From Erythrobacter tepidarius (lineage in GTDB: Bacteria > Pseudomonadota > Alphaproteobacteria > Sphingomonadales > Sphingomonadaceae): DNA of 64,000 bases. Under the pieces are notes generated by a model that worked only from the letters and a program-made list of their open reading frames with translations, had not been told where the DNA came from and did not search any database. Shown in pieces: positions 37,185 to 45,979 of this stretch. The stretch lies in NCBI RefSeq assembly GCF_002155695.1, contig NZ_MUYJ01000004.1, forward strand, positions 62,001 to 126,000, read 5' to 3'. A program made the translations under genes and the position numbers. Each line of letters starts with the position of its first letter. The first letter of the stretch is position 1.

Positions 37185-37859
37185 TTATCGATCTTCGGCC
37201 CCACCCTCGGCCGTGCCGTAGGCGGCGAGGAACATCTCGACCGCCCCATCGATGCGCCTGCGCACCATTTCCGGTGCGATCTCCGCCCCGAAGCGCCGCT
37301 CAAGATCGCCCATCCCCTTACACAGCGCCACAAATTGCTCAGCCGCGAGCAAAGGGTCGGCAATTGCCAGTTCGCCGGCTTCGACTTCTTGACGAAGATA
37401 GGCCGCAAAAGCGTGCTTCATGCGCCATGGTCCGGCTGACAGGAAGGCAATTCCGATGGCGGGTTCATTCTCGGTTTCCGCCGAGATCCGGCGATCGAAG
37501 CGGATCATCTCCGGTCGGGACAGGAAAGCGACCACTGCCTCGCCAATCGCGGCAAGACGTTCGCGTATCGTGCCAGTCGGCATGGCATCGAGGGTGAAAT
37601 AGTCCCCCATCTTCTCGCATTCGTGCGCAACCGCAGCGGCGAACAAGGCGCGCTTGTCGCCGAACTGGTTGTAGATCGTGACCTTGGACACGCCGGCATC
37701 CGCGGCGATCTGTTCGATCGAGGTTGCGGCAAAGCCATGGTGGAAGAAGTGGTGCGCAGCGGTGTCGATGATCATCAGGTGCTTGGCCGCATCAAGCGGA
37801 CGGCCTGCGCGACGGCGACCGGAAAATCCTGATTTCTTCGGCGAACACCCGATTGACAA
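37185..37859 (-). CDS. TetR/AcrR family transcriptional regulator
   Basis: A 224-residue regulator with an N-terminal helix-turn-helix: AAHHFFHHGFAATSIEQIAADAGVSKVTIYNQFGDKRALF (key residues Thr, Ile, Gly, Tyr, Phe), preceded by the RAGRP motif; the C-terminal half is helical ligand-binding. Its start must be the TTG at 37859 if the N-terminal basic motif is kept; the next Met is inside the HTH. It is divergent from the ABC efflux operon with 93 bp between them, and two palindromes lie there, so it probably represses that operon. Ligand unknown. Confidence 0.9.
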   Translation of the reverse strand: MSIGCSPKKSGFSGRRRAGRPLDAAKHLMIIDTAAHHFFHHGFAATSIEQIAADAGVSKVTIYNQFGDKRALFAAAVAHECEKMGDYFTLDAMPTGTIRERLAAIGEAVVAFLSRPEMIRFDRRISAETENEPAIGIAFLSAGPWRMKHAFAAYLRQEVEAGELAIADPLLAAEQFVALCKGMGDLERRFGAEIAPEMVRRRIDGAVEMFLAAYGTAEGGAEDR

Positions 37860-37861
37860 AG

Positions 37862-37896
37862 TGAACGGCTCCGTTCAATTAAACGATACCGTTCAA
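37862..37896. promoter_or_regulatory. TetR-type operators in the efflux promoter
   Basis: A 16-bp palindrome TGAACGG-CT-CCGTTCA (37862-37877) is followed after one base by a second, imperfect copy (37879-37896, two mismatches). A -35-like TTGACA at 37853-37858 sits right beside them. The spacing and symmetry fit two adjacent TetR dimers covering the promoter of the permease operon and the start of the regulator. Confidence 0.6.
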
Positions 37897-37952
37897 TAAT
37901 GCGTTGATTCGCCCCTCCGCGCAACCCTGTCCTCTCGCAAAGGTTCTCCCGC

Positions 37953-39089
37953 GTGCTCTGGATCGCCATCAGGATGCTCACCGGTGATGCCCAGAAGTTC
38001 TACGGGCTCCTGTTCGGCATTGCCTTTTCCACTCTGCTCATCACCCAGCAGATGACGATCTTCGTCAACCTGGTGCAGCGCGGGGCGAGCGGGGTCTTCA
38101 ACGCGCCCGAGGCCGAGGTGTGGGTGATGGATCCGGTCAGCCGCACCACCGATGTCAGCTATGCCATGCCGGCCACCGCGCTCGATAAGGTGCGCTCGGT
38201 TCCGGGCGTGGAATGGGCCGTGCCGCACCTGCGTGCGGTTGCCAATGTGCGCACGGCGGAAGGCGATCTGGAAGGCGTTGCGGTGATTGGGGTGGACGAC
38301 GCCACTCTGATCGGCCTGCCCCGGCGCATGGCCCAGGGCGACAAGTCGGTGCTGTTCGCGCCGGATGCGGTTGCGATTGACGATACCGGCGCGCAGCGCT
38401 TCTTCCCGGCCGGCGCCAGCCCGATCGGCGCGCGGCTCGAACTCAACGATCAGCGCGCGGTAATCCGCGGCATTGCCGATGCCATCCCGAGCTTTACCAG
38501 CACCGTGGTGCTCTACACCCGCTATTCCAACGCGCTGAATTTCGTCCCCGGCACGCGTAACCGCCTGTCCTTCGTGCTGGTGGGCGTGAGCGAGGGCCAG
38601 ACCCCGGAACAAGTGGCCGACCGGATCGAGGCGGAAACCGGCCTCAAGGCCAAGACCCGCGATGAATTCGCTCAGGCGGGCATCGACTTCATCATCGAAA
38701 ACACCGGCATTCCAACCAATTTCGGGATCACGGTGTTCCTTGGTTTCGTCGTCGGCGTGGCGATTGTCGGCCTGACCTTCAGCCTGTTCATCCGCGACAA
38801 CATCAAGCAGTTCGGGGCCTTGAAGGCGATCGGGGTGACCAACGGCAAGATCGTCCGGATGGTTGCCGCGCAGGCCGGCCTCGTCGGCATGATCGGCTAC
38901 GCGCTGGGTGTCGTGGGTACGGTGCTGTTCATCTACGGCTTTTCCGCCAATCCGTTCTTCAAGGGCTTTTACATTCCCTGGCAGGTGCCGCTCATCAGCC
39001 TGGTGGCGGTCGTGATCATTCTCGCCATCACCGGGCTGATCGCAATTCGCTCGGTGCTCAGGACCGAACCGGCGGCGGTGTTCCGGTGA
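37953..39089 (+). CDS. ABC transporter permease (DevC/MacB-like, FtsX family)
   Basis: A 378-residue permease with an N-terminal membrane helix, a large periplasmic domain (about 45-245) and three C-terminal helices with FtsX-family sequence (GVTNGKIVRMVAAQAGLVG). It fits the DevC-like permease of heterologous tripartite exporters. GTG 37953 is preceded by AAGG at 9 bases; the product then starts LWIAIRMLTGDAQKFYG. It overlaps the ATPase gene by 4 bp. It is the first gene of the TetR-controlled operon. Confidence 0.9.
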   Translation: MLWIAIRMLTGDAQKFYGLLFGIAFSTLLITQQMTIFVNLVQRGASGVFNAPEAEVWVMDPVSRTTDVSYAMPATALDKVRSVPGVEWAVPHLRAVANVRTAEGDLEGVAVIGVDDATLIGLPRRMAQGDKSVLFAPDAVAIDDTGAQRFFPAGASPIGARLELNDQRAVIRGIADAIPSFTSTVVLYTRYSNALNFVPGTRNRLSFVLVGVSEGQTPEQVADRIEAETGLKAKTRDEFAQAGIDFIIENTGIPTNFGITVFLGFVVGVAIVGLTFSLFIRDNIKQFGALKAIGVTNGKIVRMVAAQAGLVGMIGYALGVVGTVLFIYGFSANPFFKGFYIPWQVPLISLVAVVIILAITGLIAIRSVLRTEPAAVFR

Positions 39090-39832
39090 GCCAAACGACC
39101 ATGACCATCCCCGCCAGCCCCCCGTGCGAGGCCGAAGCCGCGATCTGCGCGCGCGGTATTATCCGCGATTTCGAGGCGGGGCAGACCACCATCCGCGTGC
39201 TCCACGGCATCGATGCCGAGATCCGCTCGGGCGAGATGACCTATGTCGTGGGCGAGAGCGGCTCGGGCAAGACCACGCTGATCTCGATCATGTGCGGGAT
39301 CCTCTGGCCCACCGCGGGCGAAGTGAAGGTGTTCGGCACCGACATCTACAAGCTGTCGGACACCGAACTGGTGAACTTTCGACTCAACAATATCGGCTTC
39401 ATCTTCCAGCAGTACAACCTGATCCCCTCGATCGACGCCGCCGCCAATGCCGCGGTGCCGCTGATCGCCAAGGGCATGCCGGTCGAAGAGGCGCGGGAAA
39501 AAGCCAAGGTGCTGCTCGACAAGCTCAACATCGGCAATCAGGCTGACAAGCTCCCGCGCCAGCTTTCGGGCGGGCAGCAACAGCGGGTCGCAATCGCCCG
39601 GGCGCTGGTGCACGAACCGCGGCTGGTGGTATGCGACGAGCCGACGGCCGCGCTCGATGCGCGCTCGGGCCGGCGCGTGATGGACCTGCTGCGCGAAGTG
39701 GCGGTGGCGCCCGATCGCGCCTGCATCATCGTCACCCACGACAACCGCATCTTCGATCTCGCCGACCGCATCATCGTGCTCGAGGACGGGCGCATTACCC
39801 ATGACGGCAAGGAAATGCCCGATGGCCACTGA
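39086..39832 (+). CDS. ABC transporter ATP-binding protein (MacB/LolD-like)
   Basis: A 248-residue ATPase with Walker A GESGSGKTT, Q-loop QQYNLIPS, signature LSGGQQQRVAIARAL and Walker B VVCDEPTAALD, and an H-loop THDNR. It energises the adjacent permease. The GTG start overlaps the permease stop (GTGA). Together with the membrane-fusion and outer-membrane genes it forms a tripartite exporter. Confidence 0.94.
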   Translation: MSQTTMTIPASPPCEAEAAICARGIIRDFEAGQTTIRVLHGIDAEIRSGEMTYVVGESGSGKTTLISIMCGILWPTAGEVKVFGTDIYKLSDTELVNFRLNNIGFIFQQYNLIPSIDAAANAAVPLIAKGMPVEEAREKAKVLLDKLNIGNQADKLPRQLSGGQQQRVAIARALVHEPRLVVCDEPTAALDARSGRRVMDLLREVAVAPDRACIIVTHDNRIFDLADRIIVLEDGRITHDGKEMPDGH

Positions 39833-39871
39833 TGCCGCAGTCCCTTCTTTCCCCTGCCACCCGAGGACACT

Positions 39872-40861
39872 ATGGCTCTTCTGCCCCGCAACCTGAGTTT
39901 CTCGCGCCAGCTTCTGCCGGTCATCGCGGTCATCGGGATGGTGGTCGCCGCATGGTACATTGTCGGCAGCCTGCCCGACCGCACGACCATCGCGCCGGCG
40001 GAGCAGCCGCCCAAGCCGGTGGGCGAACTCGCCAACGCACCGCGCGTGGCGGGCGCAGGGATCGTCGAGCCGGCGAGCGAGGTAATCGACATCGGCTCGG
40101 CGTTGTCGGGGCTCGTCACCGATGTGCGGGTGAAGCCGGGCGACAAGGTCGCTGCGGGCGAGGTGCTGTTCCTTGTCGATGCCCGCGCCGCGCGCGCCAA
40201 TCTCGCGCAGGCCACCGCTGCGATCCGCGAGGCGCGCGCGGCCATCGTCGAGGCCGAGACCGCGCAACGCACCGCGCGCCAGCAGCTTGCTCTCTATCGC
40301 AGCCTGACTGACCCGGCCGCCGTAAGCCGCTCCGAAGTGATCCGCGCCGAGGGTGAAGAAGCCGCCGCCACCACCCGGCTCGGCCTTGCCCGTGCGCGCT
40401 TGGCCGCGGCCGAAGCCGCTGCTGCCGCCTCGCGCACCGAGATCGAACGCCTTACCGTGCGCGCGCCGATCGCGGGCGAAATCCTCGCAGTCAACATTCA
40501 CCCCGGCGAATTCGTCGCCACCCAGGGCGGCAGCTCGCAACCCTTCATCCAGATGGGCAACACCGATCCGCTGCATGTGCGCATCGACATCGACGAGAAC
40601 GAAGCGGTGCGCGTCAAGCTCGGCGCGCCGGCTGTGGTCAGTCCGCGCGGGGCGGCCGAACTCCACGTCACCGCCACCTTCGTGCGCGCCGAGCCGCAGG
40701 TGGTGCCCAAGCGCTCGCTCACCAACAGCGCCGCCGAGCGCGTCGATGTGCGGGTGCTCCAGCTGATCTATGCCCTGCCAAAGACCGACCGCTTCCGGGT
40801 CGGCCAGCAGGTCGATGCCTTCATTCCGGCCAAGAGCGCTCCGGCGGGCGGGGGGAACTGA
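39872..40861 (+). CDS. Membrane fusion protein (HlyD/RND periplasmic adaptor)
   Basis: A 329-residue periplasmic adaptor. An N-terminal anchor (about 13-32) precedes a lipoyl/biotinyl-like domain (GLVTDVRVKPGDKVAAGEVL), an Ala/Arg-rich coiled-coil hairpin (about 108-195), and a beta-barrel region ending FRVGQQVDAFIP. It links the inner-membrane ABC transporter to the outer-membrane channel. It is 39 bp after the ATPase and 3 bp before the channel gene. Confidence 0.92.
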   Translation: MALLPRNLSFSRQLLPVIAVIGMVVAAWYIVGSLPDRTTIAPAEQPPKPVGELANAPRVAGAGIVEPASEVIDIGSALSGLVTDVRVKPGDKVAAGEVLFLVDARAARANLAQATAAIREARAAIVEAETAQRTARQQLALYRSLTDPAAVSRSEVIRAEGEEAAATTRLGLARARLAAAEAAAAASRTEIERLTVRAPIAGEILAVNIHPGEFVATQGGSSQPFIQMGNTDPLHVRIDIDENEAVRVKLGAPAVVSPRGAAELHVTATFVRAEPQVVPKRSLTNSAAERVDVRVLQLIYALPKTDRFRVGQQVDAFIPAKSAPAGGGN

Positions 40862-40864
40862 GCC

Positions 40865-42283
40865 ATGCGGCGCGCTGCCCTTCCCTTTGCGGCGCTGCTG
40901 CCGCTCGCCTTGGGGGCCTGCGTGATGCAGCCAGCCCCGGAGATTGCGACGCCGGTGCCAGATCTGCCCGCGGCATTCTTCTACACCCCTGCCAGCGCCG
41001 AGCAAAGCGGCCTTGCCGCGCTGATGCCGAGCGCGGATCCGGCCTATGTCGCCCTGTCGCAAGCCGCGCTGGCCAAGGCGCCGAGCCTTGCCGAAGCCGC
41101 CGCGCGGATCGACGCCGCCCGCGCCGGCACGCGCCATGCCGGGGCCGAACGCCTGCCCAACATCACCGCCGATGCCGACGTCACCCGCAACCGTATCAAC
41201 CCCGCGCAGTTCGGCGCAGCGGGCCAGCAGGGCTTCATCCCGCGCGAGCAGACTTCCTATGGCGCGAACATCGTCGCCAGCTGGGACCCGGACATTTTCG
41301 GGCGGCTCAAGGCGCAGGAACGCGCCGCTCTTGCCCGGATCGATGCCGCCAGCGCGCAGGCACAGGGCGTGCGGACTGCGCTGCTGGCGGAGATCGCTGC
41401 CAGCGTGATCGACTGGCGCACGCTCGATTCCCGCGCTGCTGCCATCGAGGAAGATGTCGCCGCCGCGCAGACCCTCGCACGGCTGGCGAAGGTGCGTGAG
41501 GATGCAGGTATCGCGCCCGGTTTCGATCGGGTGCGGGCCGAGGCGACCGCGCGCTCCTCGCAGGTGCGCCTCGCCGCCCTGGAGAGCGAACGCGCGCGTC
41601 TGATCGGGCGGCTGGTGACGCTGACCGGGCAGGACGCGGCGAGCGTGCGCGCAGCGCTGGCCGCTCCGGTGACGCTGCTGACGCCAGCCGCCCCCCCTGC
41701 CGCACTGCCGTCCGACCTGCTGGCGAACCGGCCCGATGTCGCCGCCGCTGCCGCCAATCTTGCTGCCAGCGATGCCGATCTTGCTGCCGCCGCCCGCGCC
41801 CGCTTTCCGCGGATCACCTTGTCCGGGGTGATCGGCCTGCTCGCCTTCGATCCCGCGGAATTCTTCAACGATTCCATCATCGGCAACCTGAGCGCCGGGG
41901 TCGCCGGGCCACTGCTCGATTTCGGGCGCGTCGGAGCCGGGATCGATGCTGCCGCCGCCGAAAAGCGCGCCGCCTTTGCCGCCTATCGCGGGGCGGTGTT
42001 TCAAGCGCTGGGCGATGCGGAAGGCGCCTACGGCACTGTCGCTGCCGCGGATGCCGAGAGCCGGCTCGCGGTGGATGAACACGGCCAGCTCACCCGCGCG
42101 GCGAGCCTTGCCGAGACGCGCTACAAGGCCGGGCTTGCCAGCTTCCTCGACGTGCTCGAAGCGCGCCGGGCTGCCGATGCCAGCGGCGAACGCGCGGCAG
42201 CGGCGATGGGCCGGGCGCTGCGGGCGCGCGTGCTGCTGTGGCAGGCGCTGGGCGGCGATGCTCCGGCCAAGGCGGGCAGCTAG
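40865..42283 (+). CDS. Outer-membrane efflux lipoprotein (NodT/OprM family)
   Basis: A 472-residue TolC-like channel. The leader ends with a lipobox (LPLALGACVMQ, Cys about 19), and two OEP repeats follow with the usual pattern of alpha-helical hairpins and beta strands (LLDFGRVGAGIDAA near 343-356). The N-terminal Cys anchors it in the outer membrane. It completes the operon permease-ATPase-adaptor-channel. Confidence 0.93.
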   Translation: MRRAALPFAALLPLALGACVMQPAPEIATPVPDLPAAFFYTPASAEQSGLAALMPSADPAYVALSQAALAKAPSLAEAAARIDAARAGTRHAGAERLPNITADADVTRNRINPAQFGAAGQQGFIPREQTSYGANIVASWDPDIFGRLKAQERAALARIDAASAQAQGVRTALLAEIAASVIDWRTLDSRAAAIEEDVAAAQTLARLAKVREDAGIAPGFDRVRAEATARSSQVRLAALESERARLIGRLVTLTGQDAASVRAALAAPVTLLTPAAPPAALPSDLLANRPDVAAAAANLAASDADLAAAARARFPRITLSGVIGLLAFDPAEFFNDSIIGNLSAGVAGPLLDFGRVGAGIDAAAAEKRAAFAAYRGAVFQALGDAEGAYGTVAAADAESRLAVDEHGQLTRAASLAETRYKAGLASFLDVLEARRAADASGERAAAAMGRALRARVLLWQALGGDAPAKAGS

Positions 42284-42523
42284 CCGAGCGCCCGCACGGT
42301 CGGCCAGAAGCTTGCTACCAGGCCTCTCGCATCGTCAGCGCGAGGCAAGGCCGCGGCCTCGGCCTTGGCCATCAGGTGGCGCGGTTCCTCCAGCAGCGCC
42401 CTGCTCGCGCCATCGGCCGTCGCTGGCGCTATCAGGCGCGCCATGCCGGCCCCTTGCGTCTCCTGCGCATGGGACGCCCCCTCGTCTCTCCGCCGGGACT
42501 GTGCCGGGGCCGTGCCGCTTTGG
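42284..42523. other. Intergenic region, no convincing gene
   Basis: The 240 bases between the efflux channel and the MaoC gene. A minus-strand frame (42280-42444, 54 codons, possible AGGGG before an ATG) is open but has no domain, signal peptide or neighbour support, and it overlaps the channel's stop codon. I leave it uncalled. Confidence 0.4.
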
Positions 42524-42979
42524 TCAAGCGACGGGGGTGCGGTGGAGCAGCGCCGAACGCTCGCAGCGGCACACCAGCTCACCGCGCTGATTGTGCATTT
42601 CGTGGATGAAGGTGACGATCCCGGCATCGGGGCGCGAATTGCTGGCCCGCAGTTGCTTGACCTCGCTCGAAGCCCGCAAGGTATCGCCGATGAACACCGG
42701 GTTGGGCGTCACCACCTTGTCGAACCCGAGATTGGCGACCAGCGTTCCCAAGGTCGTATCCCCAACCGACAGCCCGACCAGCAGGCTGAAGGTGAAGGTC
42801 GAATTGACGAGGATCTGCCCGAATCCGCTGGCCTTGGCCGCTTCGACATCGAGGTGCAGCGGCTGGGGATTGTGGGTCATGGTCGAAAACAGCAGGTTGT
42901 CAGTCTCCGTAACGGTGCGCCGGATCGCGTGTTCGATCCGGTCACCCACCTGCCATTGGTCGAAATAGCGGCCCGCCAT
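42524..42979 (-). CDS. MaoC family hotdog-fold dehydratase
   Basis: A 151-residue acyl-CoA hydratase-like protein. The hotdog motif reads [14 protein letters not shown] and corresponds to the D-x-N/H-P-x-H-x-D active site (His/Asp) of R-specific enoyl-CoA or mesaconyl-CoA hydratases. The ATG at 42979 overlaps the upstream CaiB stop by one base (TGATG), so the two are coupled and probably act on the same acyl-CoA route. Substrate unknown. Confidence 0.88.
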   Translation of the reverse strand: MAGRYFDQWQVGDRIEHAIRRTVTETDNLLFSTMTHNPQPLHLDVEAAKASGFGQILVNSTFTFSLLVGLSVGDTTLGTLVANLGFDKVVTPNPVFIGDTLRASSEVKQLRASNSRPDAGIVTFIHEMHNQRGELVCRCERSALLHRTPVA

Positions 42980-44061
42980 CACGCACCCGCCGTCCAGCGC
43001 GCGACCACCGCATCCCCGTCATCCGCGCTCGAGCGCACCGCGCCTGGGGTGCGGCTGAACCGCGGCGCGGGGGCAGTGTGCCATTCGCCCTCGTGCTCGA
43101 TATAGGCCCCGCGCGCCTTCATGTGCGGATGCTCGCGCGCTTCTTCGAGTTCGAGCACGGGGGCGAAGCAGGCGTCCGAGCCTTCGAGCAGAGCGCACCA
43201 TTCGGCTTGCGTCTTCGTCGCGAACAACGCGGCAAGCTTTTCGGCGTAGGCCTCCCAGTTGGCGGGGTTCATTTGCCCTTCGGCGAGCTCGGCCGGCGCA
43301 CCGGCCTTGGCGAGCATTTCCGCATAGAACTGCGGCTCGATCGCACCCAGCGCGATCTCCCTGCCATCAGCGCATTTGAAGCAGCGGTAGAAATGCGCCG
43401 CTCCCCCGAGCATGCCCTTGCCCCGCTCGGTGGTGATGAAGGGCCGGCCGCGTACGCCGAAGAAGAAGCTCATCAGGCTGGTCGCGCCATCGACGATCGC
43501 GGCATCGACCACCTGACCGCGTCCCGAACGCTCGCGCTCGTAAAGCGCGGCCATGATCCCGAAGGCGCAATAGAGCGAGCCGCCTCCGAAATCGCCGACG
43601 AGGTTCTGCGGCGGCGTCGCGGTCTCGCCGGCCTTGCCAATCGCCGACAAGGCGCCGGTGATAGCGATATAGTTGATGTCGTGGCCCGCCGCATGGGCCA
43701 ATGGCCCTTCCTGACCCCAGCCGGTCATGCGGGCATAGACAAGGCGCGGATTTGCCCTGAGCAGCGTGTCCGGCCCCAGTCCCAGCCGCTCCATCACACC
43801 TGGACGGAAACCCTCGATCAGCACGTCGGCGCTGGCCGCGGCCTTGCGACAAAAGGCTTTGCCTTCCTCGCTCTTGAGATCGATGCCGATGCGGTGCCGC
43901 CCGCGCTCAACGACCGGGTTGGAAACCCCCGCGCCGGGCCGGTCGATCCGCACCACTTCGGCGCCAAGATCGGCCAGCAGCATGGCGACGTGCGGCCCCG
44001 GGCCGATACCGCTGAACTCGATCACGCGAAGGCCACTCAAGGGTCCTGATGGTTGGTTCAT
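42979..44061 (-). CDS. CaiB/BaiF CoA-transferase family protein (AMACR-like)
   Basis: A 360-residue protein with the class III CoA-transferase/alpha-methylacyl-CoA racemase fold: N-terminal [32 protein letters not shown], then [17 protein letters not shown] with the His and Asp that correspond to the AMACR acid/base pair, and a C-terminal ligand-binding part. The match to the AMACR version suggests racemisation of 2-methylacyl-CoA rather than CoA transfer. It is upstream of and coupled to the MaoC gene. Confidence 0.9.
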   Translation of the reverse strand: MNQPSGPLSGLRVIEFSGIGPGPHVAMLLADLGAEVVRIDRPGAGVSNPVVERGRHRIGIDLKSEEGKAFCRKAAASADVLIEGFRPGVMERLGLGPDTLLRANPRLVYARMTGWGQEGPLAHAAGHDINYIAITGALSAIGKAGETATPPQNLVGDFGGGSLYCAFGIMAALYERERSGRGQVVDAAIVDGATSLMSFFFGVRGRPFITTERGKGMLGGAAHFYRCFKCADGREIALGAIEPQFYAEMLAKAGAPAELAEGQMNPANWEAYAEKLAALFATKTQAEWCALLEGSDACFAPVLELEEAREHPHMKARGAYIEHEGEWHTAPAPRFSRTPGAVRSSADDGDAVVARWTAGA

Positions 44062-44208
44062 CGCTCTCTCCTTCGCGCGGGCTCTATCGTGGGGCAGGCA
44101 AGGCTGGCAAGTCTTCGGAAAGAGGCATTGTTAGGCCTTGATCATGCCGATAGGCTGCGGCCTAGGTGAAACTTGATTCGCCTGATCGCAGCCTTGGAAG
44201 CCCTGTTG

Positions 44209-45000
44209 ATGTCTCTCATCAAAGCAAGATTGCGCCAATTGCGGTCCGACGGCCATCTGGTCGGGCCAATCAATTTTCTTGCGAGCATGAATTATCGGCT
44301 GCGTTCTGCCCGCGATTATCTGAACAGGCAGAAGGTGCGGCGCGATTTGTCGTCGCGTCATTTCAGGGATAGCGTCGATAAACAGGTCGACTTTGCCATG
44401 AATGCGGGCAAGCAGTTCTTCCGACCGATGCAGAATCGCTGGGAAATCACCGAACTGATGCGCCGTGTGAGCCAGTGGCAGCCAAAGCGGGTTCTCGAAA
44501 TCGGCACGGCACGCGGCGGCACGCTGTTCCTGTTTTGCCAGAACGCCGCACCCGATGCGTCACTGGTCAGCATTGATCTTCCCCACGGGATCAATGGCGG
44601 CGGCTATCCCGAATGGAAGTCGTCGATCTACAAGTCCTTCGCGCAGCCGGGGCAAACGGTCACCTTGCTACGCGGCAATTCGCATGACGCTGCGATGAAG
44701 GAGGAACTTGTGCGACGCATGGGGCCTGAGCCATTCGATCTCATCATGATCGATGCCGATCATCGGTACGAAGGCGTCAAACGCGATTTCGAGCTCTACG
44801 CGCCGCTTGTCGCCCCGGACGGGGTGATCGTGCTGCACGATGTCCTGCCCAACCACTTCGATCCCGAAATCCGGGTTGACCGCTTCTGGAACGAAATCAA
44901 GGCGATCTACGATACCGAAGAAATCGTCGAGGATCCGGAACAGGGCTGCATGGGCATCGGTCTGGTCAGGAACTACCACCGCGCCAGTGTACCGGCCTGA
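44209..45000 (+). CDS. Class I SAM-dependent methyltransferase (CmcI-like)
   Basis: A 263-residue protein. SAM motif I is [11 protein letters not shown] (about 107-117) and the acidic post-I motif is SIDLPHG; a later [18 protein letters not shown] segment is typical of the methyltransf_24/cephalosporin-hydroxylase-like group that binds metal and methylates hydroxyl groups of small or glycan substrates. ATG 44209 is preceded by GGAAG; an upstream TTG at 44173 is the alternative start. By eye it is AT-richer than its neighbours. It is the first gene of the polysaccharide region; an O-methyl modification of the glycan is an inference. Confidence 0.8.
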   Translation: MSLIKARLRQLRSDGHLVGPINFLASMNYRLRSARDYLNRQKVRRDLSSRHFRDSVDKQVDFAMNAGKQFFRPMQNRWEITELMRRVSQWQPKRVLEIGTARGGTLFLFCQNAAPDASLVSIDLPHGINGGGYPEWKSSIYKSFAQPGQTVTLLRGNSHDAAMKEELVRRMGPEPFDLIMIDADHRYEGVKRDFELYAPLVAPDGVIVLHDVLPNHFDPEIRVDRFWNEIKAIYDTEEIVEDPEQGCMGIGLVRNYHRASVPA

Positions 45001-45076
45001 AGCCGACAAGACGCCCAATGGGCCTGCAAAGGCAAACTTGCTTGTGACGGGCAACCAAGCGTCTAACTGCACGGCC

Positions 45077-45979
45077 ATGCGCAACCTCACCCATCTCGAG
45101 CGGCTCGAAGCCGAAAGCATCCACATATTCCGCGAAGTCGTGGCCGAGGCCCAGAACCCGGTCATGCTCTATTCGGTGGGCAAGGACAGCTCGGTGATGC
45201 TGCATCTGGCGCGCAAGGCCTTCTACCCTGCCCCGCCGCCGTTCCCGATGCTGCACGTGGCAAGCGGGTGGGATTTCCGGGACCTGCTCGCCCACCGCGA
45301 CCGCACCGTCCGCGAGTATGGGCTGCGGCTCATCATCGCCCGAAATGAAGAGGCCGAGGCGCAGGGTATCAACCCCTTCGACACCGGCAGCGCGCTCTAT
45401 TCACAGGCACAGCTGATCGAACCCCTCAAGCGCGCGCTGACGGAACACGGATTTGATGCCGCCTTCGGCGGTGGACGACGCGACGAGGAAAAGGCGCGGG
45501 CCAAGGAGCGCATCTTCTCCTTCCGGACCGCCGCGCACCGCTGGGATCCCAAGAACCAGCGCCCCGAGCTATGGAACCTCTACAACGCGAGGAAGGCGAA
45601 GGGCGAGAGCATTCGCGTCTTCCCGCTCTCGAACTGGACCGAGCTGGATATCTGGCAATATATTGCGCTCGAAAAGATCGACATCGTTCCGCTCTACTTC
45701 GCCAAACCGCGCCCCACGGTCGAGCGCGACGGGATGATCCTGGTGGTCGATGATGAACGCTTCCCGCTCGCACCAGGCGAGCAGCCGGTCATCCGCTCCG
45801 TCCGCTTCCGCACCCTGGGTTGCTATCCGCTCACCGGCGCGACCGTAAGCGAGGCGAGCGAGATGCGCCAGATTATCCAGGAAATGCTGCTCGCCACCAG
45901 TTCCGAACGGCAGGGCCGGGCGATCGACAAAGGGCAGTCGGCCAGCATGGAAGACAAGAAGCAGGAGGGGTACTTCTGA
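45077..45979 (+). CDS. cysD: Sulfate adenylyltransferase subunit 2
   Basis: CysD forms APS from sulfate and ATP, driven by GTP hydrolysis in CysN. The 300-residue protein has the PAPS-reductase-like ATP loop [17 protein letters not shown] (PP-loop SxGKDS), the [16 protein letters not shown] motif, and the [13 protein letters not shown] segment. A loop that I recall as HVDTGWKFRE in the E. coli enzyme reads [10 protein letters not shown] here. The stop overlaps the cysNC start by one base (TGATG). Confidence 0.95.
   Translation: MRNLTHLERLEAESIHIFREVVAEAQNPVMLYSVGKDSSVMLHLARKAFYPAPPPFPMLHVASGWDFRDLLAHRDRTVREYGLRLIIARNEEAEAQGINPFDTGSALYSQAQLIEPLKRALTEHGFDAAFGGGRRDEEKARAKERIFSFRTAAHRWDPKNQRPELWNLYNARKAKGESIRVFPLSNWTELDIWQYIALEKIDIVPLYFAKPRPTVERDGMILVVDDERFPLAPGEQPVIRSVRFRTLGCYPLTGATVSEASEMRQIIQEMLLATSSERQGRAIDKGQSASMEDKKQEGYF

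Noticed and set aside
38969-42082. A 1037-codon open frame on the minus strand through the efflux operon
   Set aside because: It is antisense to four coherent genes with motifs; it shows low-complexity Arg/Gly/Ala composition typical of the shadow frame in GC-rich DNA.
42280-42444. Possible 54-residue minus-strand gene
   Set aside because: No domain or conservation evidence, overlaps the channel gene stop; kept only as a note.
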